Source of the DNA: Sporodiniella umbellata
Taxonomy: Eukaryota > Mucoromycota > Mucoromycetes > Mucorales > Rhizopodaceae
Length of the DNA stretch: 22,142 bases
NCBI GenBank assembly: GCA_025677835.1
Contig: JAIXMR010000180.1
Span: forward strand, 1 to 22,142
Direction of reading: 5' to 3'
Both the position numbers and the translations under genes were made by a program. Within the stretch, counting starts at the first letter, position 1. Each line of letters begins with the position of its first letter. A model generated the notes under the pieces. It had not been told where the DNA came from. It worked only from the letters and a program-made list of their open reading frames with translations, and ran no database searches. Of this stretch, positions 1-10,200 are shown piece after piece.

Positions 1-619
1 GGGGAGCGTAATTCGATGCAAGGTGTGCTCACTCGTGTACTCGCTAACGTACCCTTGGCCGGCTGACTTTCTGGCATCGCCACATAGAACAGACCCATCC
101 CTATCTCGGCTCCGCTGCTGAGTGTCTGCCAGTGCCCTTTGTCCGCCACAAACTTATAAATATGATCCAACTGATGGGCTGATTTGGGCACTACCTCTTT
201 TGCCTCCACAATCGATAGCTGTAGCCTATCCACCTCTTTCTTTCCTCCCTCTTTCCCTCTTTGTCTCACTCGAATCGTTGTCTGTGCTCTCTCTTTGCGT
301 AATCGTCCCAACTGTTTGGACGACACAAAATAAACCAACGACACATTAAAGTCGCAGCTGCCGTCCCTTTCAATATTAGCTGAGCAGCTTATTTGCGTGT
401 TCTGGGGAATCAGGTCATCAATCGAACTGGGTAATTTCAAATCAAGTTCCGTTTCTACTTCAATCGATGTCTCTCTCTCCCATTCAAACTGTCGACCTTT
501 TTTTTTTTGTTTTTTACGGATATAAACAACCTCGTTCTATCTTTTTTTTCCCTTACTTTACCTTGCTGTATAGAAACTAGTAAAGCATATTCACATGATT
601 TTGTTAATAGTAAAGACAT
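1..619 (-). CDS. Unrecognised protein, N-terminal part (runs off the left edge)
   Basis: Two exons are visible on the minus strand: 619-562 and 496-1, with a 65-bp intron (561-497). The intron opens GTAAAG and ends AAAAG before a GTCGAC, and the phase (1 then 2) is exact across it. The model gives about 184 residues and stays open to the window edge. It starts MSLLLTKSCEYALLV, and exon 2 holds LDLKLPSSIDDLIP, ISCSANIERDGSCDFNV, HQLDHIYKFVADKGHW and GMGLFYVAMPES. Alternating hydrophobic and charged residues suggest a mostly beta-strand fold with a lysine/arginine-rich linker (GKEGGKK). There is no clear signal peptide or membrane helix. I do not recognise the family. Exon 2 has no useful in-frame ATG, so a search for ATG-initiated frames misses it. 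The long open frame and balanced composition make coding likely. The start and the A-rich acceptor are the weaker parts. Confidence 0.62.
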
Positions 620-1768
620 ATCGAAACTTTGTATAAAAGAAAACCCAATAAATAAAATGGAGAAAAAAAAAAAAATGGATTTAGGAGAAGAAATAAATAC
701 ATTTAAAAAAAAAAAAAAAAAAAAAAAATATTTGGAACACAAATTTTGTTCATGGCACCGCAAGTGAGGGAGACTCTTGGTTTAAAATGGGACAAAAAAA
801 TAGAAAAAAAAGACCTTGTTTTTATAAAGTGCTACTTATAGCTGCTTTGATATAACAGTAAAAACAACAACAAAAACAAATAGTACTTTCAGAGTGTGAA
901 TAGTAAAAATCAAAAAAAAAAAAAAAAAAAGAGAAAAACGCTAGGTAGGTCGTTTAAATCACAGCCGTTTTTCAAACGAGAGCCATTTCTTTGACTGAAA
1001 GTCAACCTTAATAATTCATCTCAGCTAAAAAGTGCACGTCAATCCTTCCATTCAACGCTTTTCAAATAGAAATCATTGTCACTGTTTTTTTTTTTTGTAC
1101 CAAAAGCATATCGTGTAGTAAAGAAAAAAATGTTTGAGATATGAAAAAAAAAAAAAAAAAAAAAAAAAGGGAAGGTTGAAATGGTGAGTGTTTTCTACAA
1201 AAGCAATCTTAATAAAGCAACTGTTATTTCCAAAGCTGAAAACAATACCCTATTTAAGTACAAAACCTGAAAGTAGAGTGTTTATAAATACACTCTCCCC
1301 TCTCCCCCCCCCCTTTTTTTTTTTTTGGTGGTGGGGGGTGGATAATAAAAAGACATTCTTTTACTTGTTTAAAAGTAGGTTGGCTAAATGAATGATAGTC
1401 TCCACCAGGTGGCTTTGTTAACCATTTCTTTATCAGAAGCAATCCATCCTAACCCTTTTGTTTTTTTTTTTTTTCAAAGACACATACGTTGGGTCCCATT
1501 GATTGGATCCCCTCCCAAAAAAAAAAAAAAAAAGGCCAATACGTAGGGAATGTAATCCATCACATTGTCAAGGCTATACATAACATGTCTACTTGGCTGT
1601 AATGAACCATCCATGACTTAAATGAGTCATGATCGTTTCTCTCTCCTGAAAGGTTCCAAGTAACAAAAAACGAACAAGACAGGTGGTCGTAGGAAATACG
1701 ATGTGTTCTTCTAGGCATACAATCTCTGTTCGTTTATGAAAACACACTGAATACCAAAGAGTTCTTTG
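620..1768. other. Intergenic spacer with homopolymer tracts
   Basis: About 1.15 kb lie between the start of the left-edge gene and the 3' end of importin alpha. The stretch holds A runs near 702-728, 913-930, 1144-1168 and 1518-1533, a C-then-T tract at about 1305-1326, and scattered T runs. Open frames here are short and made largely of homopolymer translations. Part of it must be the promoter of the gene starting at 619, but I see no convincing TATA or other box. Confidence 0.6.
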
Positions 1769-1774
1769 TTTATT
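1769..1774 (-). terminator. Poly(A) signal AATAAA for importin alpha
   Basis: The plus strand reads TTTATT, so the minus strand reads AATAAA about 50 nt beyond the stop of importin alpha (stop at 1826-1824). A GT/CA dinucleotide repeat (about 1787-1812) lies between stop and signal, inside the predicted 3' UTR. Confidence 0.5.
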
Positions 1775-1823
1775 CAAAAAGGGGTTGTGTATGTGTGTGT
1801 GTGTGTGTGTGTATATAAAAGAT

Positions 1824-3119
1824 TTAGAAATTAAAGTTGGTATTGCTGGCTTCGTTATTGAACATGAATTGATCGTTCTGAGTCTCGGGTATCATGTCTG
1901 CCTCAACCTCATCATCGGAAAAGTATTTGTCGATAATCTGGAATGCCTTGTTGTAGATGTTGGTGTTGTTATGAGCCTGTAATTGATGGATAAAGTCTAC
2001 ACCGCCACATTCTTCAATCATCAAGGCATAAGGATTATAACCATCAGCATGGGTTGTCTTTTCAGACTCGCCAATCCGCAAGATATTATCCAACCCATCC
2101 AGAGCAACCATAATGATCCGATTGTCCAGCGTGCTTAGAATGTTACACAGGGGCTTGATACAACCTGCATTGACGAGATATCGGACCTGCTCTGGCTTGT
2201 TCAGCCCTCCTGAGGTGGCGTTACAGATGGCCCAACACGCTTCCTTTTGCGTCTTGGGGTCACCGTGCTCCATAATGTACACCAGGGGTTCGATCAGTCC
2301 GCCATCAATAATAGCCTGAATCTGTCCGGTGGTCCCTGCGGTGATGTTGGAGATCGTCCAGCACGCTTCTTTACGGATCGCATCCTTGGGGCTTGTCAAC
2401 AAATGCAACAGACCTTGAAGCGCCCCGCAGTTGATGATCAACTGGGTTTGATTGTCATCTCCTGTGACAATATTACCAATCGAACGTAGCGTAGGTGTCT
2501 GCACTGAAGTCGATGGGTGTCCCAACAGTTCAACCAATCGCCCTGCAATGCCGGTATCCAATACTGCCTGTATTCTGCTGTTGGCTCCATCCGTCAAATA
2601 AGATACAGCCCAACAGGCATCAGTCAAAACCTCCTCGTCTCTTTCGTTCAATAGCATCGGCAAAATACCTAACGCAGGTGAAATCTATCCATTTCTTGGT
2701 CAGAATACCACTTTCTTTGTCTCTGCTTACCAGTCTCCATTCAGGCTGAGGATCTTTGCCTCTACAAAAGTTGGATAGGGTCCACGTAGAGTTGCGGACA
2801 ATCGTTATCTTGTTGCACTCTTCAAAAATCTTCAGCAAAGGTGGAAGTGCGCCACTTTCCAATACAAAATTACGGCACCGTGCACTATCGCCTGCTATGT
2901 TGCCAAGCGCCCAAACAGCCTATACAATAAGAAAAGGTTGAAATCCCTTGTTTTTATAAATAAATAAAAATACCTACTTGTTCTTTAACATCAAGGGCAT
3001 CGCTCTTTAACAATTCTACAAAACAAGGAACAGCACCAGAGTTTACAACAATTTCAGTTTGTTCGGCTGTACCAGAGGCAATATTCGTCAAAGCCCACGC
3101 TGCCTCAAACTAATCCAAC

Positions 3120-3152
<33 letters not shown>

Positions 3153-3689
3153 GGTTTATTGCTCTCTTCCGATAGAGCGTGCTTACCTGAAGAACCGAAT
3201 CAGGTGAACTCAAAAATTGTACAAAGCAAGGCACAGCGCCCGTGGCAATCACTTCCTTGATAGGTGGGTTTCTTTCTTTGGATAAAAGCTTTCTAAATTG
3301 ACTGGTGGCCTGAAGTTGAAGAGCAACATCGTTCGAGTACAAGCCTTGCATCAACAAAGGAATCTGAGTCATGGTCTAATAGAATGTTGGTTACAGGGTT
3401 TACCAGAAGAATCTATAATAGAAAAGATGCGCAGCAAGGCACAAGCATCTCTCTCTTATTTTTTTTTTTTTTTTATATATAATACTTCTTCATCTTGTGT
3501 ATAGCTATCTGTTTCGTCGTCTGAGTCAGGGCCCAACTCTTGCAAATTAAAGTTTCTTCTTTTAGACAAGTTTTCTTCCTTTTTTTGTTTTCTAATTTCC
3601 ACTTGAGCCTCCCCTCTTCTTCTTCTTAATTCTTCTGGCTTAAAGCGATCGCGTTCCTTGTACGCTCCACGTCGAATATCTGAATTCAT
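1824..3689 (-). CDS. SRP1: Importin alpha (karyopherin alpha)
   Basis: This is the adaptor that binds classical nuclear localisation signals in the cytoplasm and hands cargo to importin beta for passage through the nuclear pore. Exons are 3689-3486, 3375-3187, 3109-2978, 2919-2709 and 2668-1824, giving 526 aa; the family is usually 520-550. Residues 1-60 form the importin-beta-binding domain ([18 protein letters not shown] and the basic cluster [14 protein letters not shown]). The rest is armadillo repeats with the expected [23 protein letters not shown] and [12 protein letters not shown] segments. The acidic C-terminal tail ends SNTNFNF. ATG 3689 is the first start after a pyrimidine-rich leader. 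Most splice sites are canonical. The last intron is only 40 nt (2708-2669, GTATTC...TTAG), and its donor choice leaves a few extra residues (DKESG) between two armadillo repeats, so this junction is less certain. Family identity is very secure. Confidence 0.95.
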
Positions 3690-3758
3690 TATGAGACTTG
3701 TAAAGAAGAAAAGCGTATAGACTTGTGTAGGAGGGAAAAAAAAAAAAACAAGTGTAAA

Positions 3759-3798
<40 letters not shown>

Positions 3799-3819
3799 AG
3801 CGTAGCATAGCTATTTTTG

Positions 3820-3824
3820 ATTGG
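3820..3824 (-). promoter_or_regulatory. CCAAT box, importin alpha side
   Basis: The minus strand reads AGCCAATCA about 130 bp upstream of the importin alpha ATG. This fits a binding site for the conserved CCAAT factor (HAP/NF-Y). It is assigned by motif and spacing only. Confidence 0.35.
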
Positions 3825-4385
3825 CTAATATTCAACGTCCGGAAAGAACAGGAAAGATGGCTCTCATAGCAAGTACATGAGGGATTCGGAACGGATGAGC
3901 CAACATGTTGATTTCCAAAGGCTCTTTGTGTGCGCTATTGAAACTCAAAAAGAAATATCTGTCAAAGAGAAAAAATAACGCGAGGGGTCAAAGTAAGTTT
4001 ATTGTCTTTCCAAGGCACAAGCCGAACCTTCAAATGCGCGGTTTCATTGAACAATAAGAATGATTCCAGACAAATGGTTTTGTTCCTGAAAGCAACGTCA
4101 TAAGATTTGTCTGGGGGAATGTAAGCACCGCTAATCTTTTATCGATCAATAGCATCTTTTATGATTTAAAAAAGAGCTTGAATCGATCGCCAGCATGAAT
4201 TGGGATTTTGGCCATACCTTTGTTTTTAAAAGAGCCAAACGAGTGTGTATGTGTCGATTGTTTTTCATCACCGCCGTTGTGTCGTTCTTTTTCTCTGTTT
4301 CTTTGGAGTCCAACCATCGGTCGTTCAATGCAGCGAGAATATTTGCCCGACTTATCCCGATGACTTTGAAAAACAACGTCACTAG

Positions 4386-4390
4386 CCAAT
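4386..4390 (+). promoter_or_regulatory. CCAAT box, LSC1 side
   Basis: The plus strand reads AGCCAATCC about 123 bp upstream of the LSC1 ATG. The core and distance are close to those of the box on the importin alpha side. CCAAT-factor control of TCA-cycle genes is known in yeasts. Its use here is inferred. Confidence 0.38.
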
Positions 4391-4512
4391 CCAACACCCC
4401 CCCCCTCCCCTTCAGTAAAAGCTTTTAATAATTTTTTCCCAATAAAAAAAAAAAAAAATCCCCTCTCTTTTTTTTTTTTTTTTTTTCATCAGGAATAATA
4501 AAAAATCGCAAA

Positions 4513-5817
4513 ATGCTTTCAACCACCAACATTGCTTCCAGAGTCTTACGTTCAACTGCTAACGGTAAACCATCATCCTTTCGCGCCTCGAAGATAATAA
4601 AAGCTTAACCCATCACCCTTTAGTTGCTCGCCGTACTTACGCTAACAATGGTGGTTACGAATCTACCTATAAGAACTTGATGATAAACTCTCAAACCAAA
4701 GTTATCTGTCAAGGTTTCACTGGCAAACAGGTAAGGGCGAAAAGAAAAGAGAGAGAGAAAGAGAGAGAGAGAGAAAAGTCCTGATTGGAAACGTTAGGGT
4801 ACTTTCCACTCTCAACAAGCCATTGCTTACGGCACCAACATGGTCGGTGGTGTTTCTCCCAAGAAAGCAGGTCAAACCCACCTTGACCTTCCAGTCTTTG
4901 GTAGTGTACGCGAGGTAAGAACAACCCAAGAAAAAAAAAGAGAGAGAAAGGATCGGTTCTTGTCTAAAAACATCTATGACAGGCTGCCGATGCTACCAAG
5001 GCTGATGCCAGTGTTATCTATGTTCCCCCTCCCGGTGCTGCCCAAGCTATTTTGGATGCTGTTGAAGCTGAAATTGGTTTGGTTGTTGCCATTACCGAAG
5101 GTATTCCCCAACACGATATGGTTCGCGTCAAACAAGCCTTGATGACCCAAAGCAAGACCCGCTTGGTAGGCCCTAACTGCCCTGGTATGATCTCTGCTGA
5201 ACAATGCAAGATTGGTATCATGCCTGGATCGATCTTGAAGCGCGGTAAGATTGGTATCGTCTCTCGTTCTGGTACTTTGACTTATGAAGCCGTTCAACAA
5301 ACTACCGATGTCAACCTTGGCCAAACTTTGTGTGTCGGTATTGGCGGTGATCCCTTGAACGGTACCAACTTCATCGACTGTCTCAAAGTCTTCTTGGAAG
5401 ATAAAGAAACCGAAGGTAAGACTGAGTCATGCTTTTACCCATTTACACACTTGCCCTAACATTGTTTTAGGTATCATCATGATTGGTGAAATCGGTGGTA
5501 CCGCTGAGGAAGAAGCTGCTGACTTCTTGAAGAGCTACAACTTGACGCGTGATGTTCCCAAGCCTGTTGTTTCTTTCATTGCTGGTTTGACCGCTCCTCC
5601 CGGCCGCCGTATGGGTAAGTCTTTTGATTCTCTGACCGCATTCGTACTCACTTTTATCTTCTTTTCAGGTCATGCCGGTGCTATCATCTCTGGTGGTAAG
5701 GGCGGTGCTCAAGACAAGATTCGTGCTTTGGAACAAGCTGGTGTACACGTCACTCCTTCTCCCGCTAAGTTGGGTACTACCTTATTGAAGGCTATGCAAG
5801 ATGCTGGTTTGGCTTAA
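4513..5817 (+). CDS. LSC1: Succinyl-CoA ligase alpha subunit, mitochondrial
   Basis: This TCA-cycle enzyme subunit acts in the mitochondrial matrix with the beta subunit. It converts succinyl-CoA and nucleoside diphosphate to succinate, CoA and NTP through a phosphohistidine. Exons are 4513-4564, 4624-4730, 4798-4914, 4983-5415, 5471-5614 and 5669-5817, giving 333 aa; yeast Lsc1 is of similar length. The N-terminus ([18 protein letters not shown]) is basic and hydroxylated with no acidic residue, as in a mitochondrial presequence. The CoA-binding loop [14 protein letters not shown], the core segment [10 protein letters not shown] and the catalytic segment [13 protein letters not shown] (histidine about 286) are all present. 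Introns are 54-83 bp with GTAAG donors and pyrimidine-rich TTTAG or TTCAG acceptors, and phases match throughout. The nucleotide specificity (ATP or GTP) is set by the beta subunit and cannot be read here. Confidence 0.96.
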
Positions 5818-6300
5818 GTTTAAAAAATCCTCACTATTTATTGTCATATATTCTTTTTTTTTTTTTTTTTTTCCCCCACTCAAAAAAAAAAAACAAGAAT
5901 TTCACTCCCTTTTCTCTCTTCTACAACGGCTTATTTCTTACATTTTTCTTTTTTTTTTTTTTTTTTTTTTTTTTTGCGTCTAATCTCTGACTCTTATAAA
6001 CTTCTTTTTCAAATGCATTTATACGACTCTTTCCTTTGTCTTTTATTTTGTTGAGCGTATTTCAGTGACAGAAACAAATCGCTTATTTGACATGATTGTC
6101 CCACTCAAAATAATCCTGGCAGCTCCTTTCCAATGTCCGTTTCTTATAGGACTGTCAAAAAGCGCGTAGTTTGAATTCTGGCCTCTTCAATACAAGCCAC
6201 CAGTTCGATGAAGCCAAAAAATTTTGTAAAGAAAAAGAAAAAGGGTGCAAGTAGAGACACTCAATTTTTTTTTTCTTTCTCTTTCAACCAATCTATCAAT
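5818..6300. other. LSC1 3' region and eL28 upstream region
   Basis: No gene is visible. The first 160 bp after the LSC1 stop contain two long T runs (about 5853-5872 and 5948-5975) separated by an A run, with no clean AATAAA. The remainder is A/T-rich. A pyrimidine-rich stretch (6266-6286), followed by CCAAT at 6288-6292 and the donor-like GTAAGT at 6301, probably marks the promoter or first leader exon of the eL28 gene. Confidence 0.45.
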
Positions 6301-6403
6301 GTAAGTCGAAACTTGTTTTTTTTTTGGTTGGTTCATCTCGCCCAAAGCAACAAAAACAAAACAGCAAAAGAATGTTGAAAGTGAATTAACAATTTTCTTA
6401 CCA

Positions 6404-6444
<41 letters not shown>

Positions 6445-6505
6445 ACATACACACATATATACACACATATATACACACACATATACATACGCACAACCCA
6501 TTTAG
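6301..6505 (+). other. Probable 5'-leader intron of eL28
   Basis: A strong donor (AAT then GTAAGTCG) at 6301 and an acceptor (CCCATTTAG) at 6505 lie three bases before the ATG at 6509. A TTAAC-like branch sequence lies near 6385. The segment includes the long CA repeat. Leader introns ending right at the start codon are common in fungal ribosomal protein genes. Without transcript data this stays a prediction. Confidence 0.4.
6407..6482. repeat. CA/TA microsatellite
   Basis: A (AC)n run of about 33 bp (6407-6439) is followed by interrupted ACACAT and ATATAC units up to about 6482. It ends about 25 bp before the eL28 start codon and lies within the proposed leader intron. Confidence 0.85.
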
Positions 6506-6508
6506 AAC

Positions 6509-7033
6509 ATGAGTGCCGAATTAGTCTGGGGTATCATCAAGAACAACAACTCTTTCCTTGTTAAGCGTCAAAATGTTCAATTCTCTTCTGAACCCTCCAA
6601 CTTGTTGAACATCAACTCCTTCAAGTACTCTGGTCTCGCCAACCACAAGGTATAAGGCAGCGTTGTACGATAGATATATTTATTGACACTTTATATAGAA
6701 CGCTGCCATCATCCCTGCTGCTCGTGGTGTTCGCGTCACTTTGCGCAAGGCCAAGAAGGAAAGCTCCCCTGCCAAGTCTGCCAATACTGTTGTTATTGCA
6801 AAGACTCGCCGTCAAACCGCCAAGTCTGTTGCCAACTTGATTGCTCGTGGTAACAAGTACAGACCCGATCTCCGTGCTGTAAGTACTTTCTATCTCTAAA
6901 GAAAACATAACATATTAACCACCCCCTCTTCTAGGCTGCCGTTGCTCGTGCCTCTGCTATCATCTCCACTCAACAACCCAAGAAGGTTCAAAAGAAGCGT
7001 GAAGCCAAGGGTGTTCGTGCTCAAAAGAACTAA
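6509..7033 (+). CDS. RPL28: 60S ribosomal protein eL28
   Basis: A structural protein of the large cytosolic ribosomal subunit, of the eukaryote-specific eL28 family (human RPL28, not yeast Rpl28, which is uL15). Exons are 6509-6649, 6699-6878 and 6935-7033, giving 139 aa; human RPL28 is 137. It begins [20 protein letters not shown] and has the family's SGLANHKNAAI and [12 protein letters not shown] segments. The C-terminus is very basic ([17 protein letters not shown]). Splicing is phase 0 at both junctions, with GTATAAGG and GTAAGTAC donors. Codons favour C-ending and GGT/CGT choices, as expected for a highly expressed gene. An AATAAA follows 12 nt after the stop. S. cerevisiae lacks an eL28 gene. 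Confidence 0.95.
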
Positions 7034-7044
7034 TTTTTTTCTAC

Positions 7045-7050
7045 AATAAA
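7045..7050 (+). terminator. Poly(A) signal AATAAA for eL28
   Basis: The AATAAA lies 12 nt beyond the eL28 stop codon, followed about 25 bp later by an A run (7076-7091). The next gene (PGAP1) converges from the right, so the two 3' ends share a spacer of about 200 bp. Confidence 0.5.
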
Positions 7051-7156
7051 AATTAAGAAAAAAATTTTTAGTCCCAAAAAAAAAAAAAAAAATGTGTGTG
7101 TATTAAGTGATAGTATATTAATTAAGTGTGTAAACAAAAGAAAACATCAGAAATGC

Positions 7157-7219
7157 ATCTATCTATCTATCTATATATAGATATATATATATATATATGT
7201 GTGTGTGTATGTATGTATA
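7157..7219. repeat. Compound microsatellite (ATCT)n-(AT)n-(GT)n
   Basis: CTAT tetranucleotides pass into a TA/AT run and then GTGT and GTAT units. It sits between the convergent 3' ends of eL28 and the GPI-inositol deacylase gene and so would lie in the 3' UTR of the latter, within 16 bp of its stop. Confidence 0.85.
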
Positions 7220-7234
7220 AAACGACCGAGAGCC

Positions 7235-10200
7235 CTAAGACTGCTTCTTGCTACCCATACGATCGATTAGATAGTGATAGTACAATCGACTATAGTGAGA
7301 ATCTCTAAAATGAAGCAGTAGAAACCATGTGATGAGATGATTTGCTGAAAAGTAGATCCAGTGGGTATACTTGATACCAAACAAAAAGGCATAAAGCACA
7401 ATAGAGTACACCAGCAGGTAAGTGACGGTGCTCCAAAATCTAGCAACAGGCATAAGCTTGTGTTTTCCTCTCTCTTTCTTACCTGTCGTTTTGTCGAGGC
7501 AGCATTTTTCTGTGGCTGGTAAGAATTTCAACGTACACCATGATAGGTGCAATCGCCAGAACGCTATGATCCGAAGAGAAAGGCACGAACCAATTGACAG
7601 AGATATTGCGTATCCAGACAAGAAGGATAGGAAGATTAAAAGGTAATAAAGTAAAGAACAAGAGCAAGAGGGAGAACATAAAGTGATATCTGTTCTCTTT
7701 TCTCCTATGTCCAGTCTAATGGGATAAACGTTATATATAAAAAAAAAAAAAAAAAAAAAAAAACGCCCCTTGGTCACTTACCGGTATTTTAAGTCGCATC
7801 AGAGCACGTACACAGCCAATGATCTGAACAAAGAAAGCGACCACAAAGACAAACTGATAAGGTATACAGGTAGCTACGAGCATGAAGAGAATGCAGGTGG
7901 TTACCGTCCTACGCTGAATTTGATGGTACCTCGTTTCTTGTGCGCGAGAGATAGGCCAGAGGGTGAAAGCACAACATTCAGAAATACAGGCCACCAGCCT
8001 CAGGAAGCCCTCGACCACCAGCCAAAGCAGGCAGACGATACCCACGCTTACTGTCAAGCCCAACAGGGGAATCCACCAAAAGAACGGGTCCGTGTTACCT
8101 GTCATGATGTCCTTTCGAGCAATAGGGGAAGCAAAGCCGGGAAGCCAGAAAGAATCCTTAAAGTAGGAGGTACATTGACCGATACTGCCCAGCGTCAGAC
8201 AGACCATCACCAGCGGCAGCGTTCTCTGTAGGCAGAAAGACAGACCCTGCCCAAAATGCGGGTAGATGCCCGAGTTGTTGTAGCACTTGATTTGGCATAC
8301 AAACACCAACATTACCACGATAAACGAAAATGTGGCCAACATAATACCGTTTCTAAAACCCAAACGACCTGCGCTTCCATACCAATCAATCGACAGATCA
8401 AGCTGTAGTGGTTCTAGGCAGGAGGGGTCCATCCAAATCTGAAAAGACAGCCCATGTTTGTCTCGGTGGTTGACCACAGCTGCAAACGCAGTACGTCCAT
8501 GGATAGAAATCTCTGTCTCGTCCTGATCATCGCCCGCCAGGTTCACGTAAAACTTGGACTCGTGCATTGTCGAAATAGACTGCCTCAGGAACGGTGTAAA
8601 GTGAGATTGCCCGAGGCAGTTGGGTCGCGAGACTTTGAGATGGTAGGCCAGAATAGGGCTTTCGATCGAGGGGATCCGTATCGAGGTAAACATGCCGCTC
8701 TTGGTCTTCACATGCACTCCTTCTAGAGCAATCGCTATCAAAACAAGGTCAGCCACACACACACACACATACATACATGTTTATATAAGAATAGCTTACA
8801 GAGCATCGATTGATGAACCACTTGATGATTCATTTTGGTATCAAAAGGCTCCGCCACCAAGAACCGGCTTGCACTCGTGCCTTTATCTCGAATACCAAGA
8901 TAGCGGTAGGATTTCATCTCGTCAAACCTTAGGCTGGCAAACGAGAACGTGTTGCCTGAAAAAGAGTGAATGTCTTTTTCCGTCGATGCAGGCACCGGCA
9001 CAACGATCGAATTGATCTCTTGACAGACCAGAGAGATCTCGGTGTTCTGACAAAGATAGAATTCAAAACGCTCAAAGGCATTCACACGATCGTCCGTAAG
9101 AATAGCAAACGCATTCGCATTAGCCACTGTAGGCAGCAAAATCAGCCCTGGTTTACTTTCTTGTTCAAGTACAAGTCTTTTTCCAGCAGGTAAAATCAAA
9201 GCAGTTGCTTTGTCAAATTCAGAAATGTTGCCTGATTTTGGTATGAGTCTTTGTTTTGTTAAAAACCACTTTTTCTTTAGCTATTTCTATTTACCCATTT
9301 TGATATCAGAGCCATTGCCATGACGGTCTTCAAGACCACTCAAGAAAGCCTGTCGAAGGATTTGCATACGTTCCTTCAAAGGTTTTGTCTGAGACCCACG
9401 ACGGATATCGACAATGTCCAATAGGGTTTTAGAAACCACTTTGACTAGTTGATTACAGGTCAAGACGGACACATGATCTGCTGCTGTCCAGACATGAGGC
9501 ACAGCTGTGGAAAAGACGGTAAAGCCGTGCTCGGGGGATAGGATGGCTTCAATGTTGGTAGAATCTGAACAGACCGTGTTGTCTAATGTGCCGCCAGCGA
9601 TAGAAATCATAGCGAGATCTTTCCATGCTTTCTCTTGCCAGATCTGGTTGATATCGTCATAGAGTTGCGATATTTTCCAATCAAAAGGAGCAGGCGGCAG
9701 TAGGTGAGGTGTGGAAAGAGTGACAATAGTGTTGATCGTGCCTATTTGGTGATTGTGCATCATCAACATCGTACGAGCCACAATACCTCCCATTGAATGG
9801 CCGATGATAATCACTGAAGTAGCGTCCGGAACAAGGTCGGATAGGCGAGTCTGTGGATAAAGCTTAAGAATATAATCAATAGCATCATTCAGATATTCTG
9901 CCTGTTCAAGTATAGATTGGCCATGAAGAGCAGAGAATTCCTCATTAAAGTCCACTACCCAAAAAAAAAAAAAAAATAGAGTTTGTTTGTTGCTCTCTCT
10001 CTCTTTTTTTTTTTTTTTTTTTGAACAATATATGCTTTACCAGTAAAGAAATCCAAATTAGCTACACCAGGTGGTTTTGAATAAGCATGATTTTCGTACT
10101 TTGAATAATAAGAAAAAGCAGCCTCTGCAGCCAAAGAGCGAACCTGTTTATAGCTACCAGCATGTCCAGGAATAAATAGGACAGGAACTCCTGTGGGCTT

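Larger units (their letters stand above)
3690..4512. promoter_or_regulatory. Divergent promoter spacer, importin alpha / LSC1
   Basis: This 823-bp spacer must hold the promoters of two genes read outward. A 34-base A run (3760-3793) sits about 70 bp upstream of the importin alpha start, so on that gene's strand the leader is T-rich. The LSC1 side ends in a C tract (about 4396-4409) and A and T runs (4443-4487) just before the ATG. Open frames around 4146-4428 overlap each other on both strands and look non-coding. Confidence 0.55.

Noticed and set aside
122..349. Plus-strand open frame of 75 codons.
   Set aside because: It lies antisense to the much better open frame of the left-edge gene and is rich in leucine, serine and proline from the reverse of that exon.
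455..763. Minus-strand open frame of 102 codons that includes the first exon of the left-edge gene.
   Set aside because: Its first part is phenylalanine and lysine from homopolymers, and it reads through the intron into the wrong frame. Only the MSLLLTKSCEYALLV part is used in the spliced model.
4146..4428. Overlapping frames on both strands in the importin alpha / LSC1 spacer.
   Set aside because: They show no family resemblance, have several competing frames and low complexity, and lie just upstream of LSC1 where a promoter is expected.
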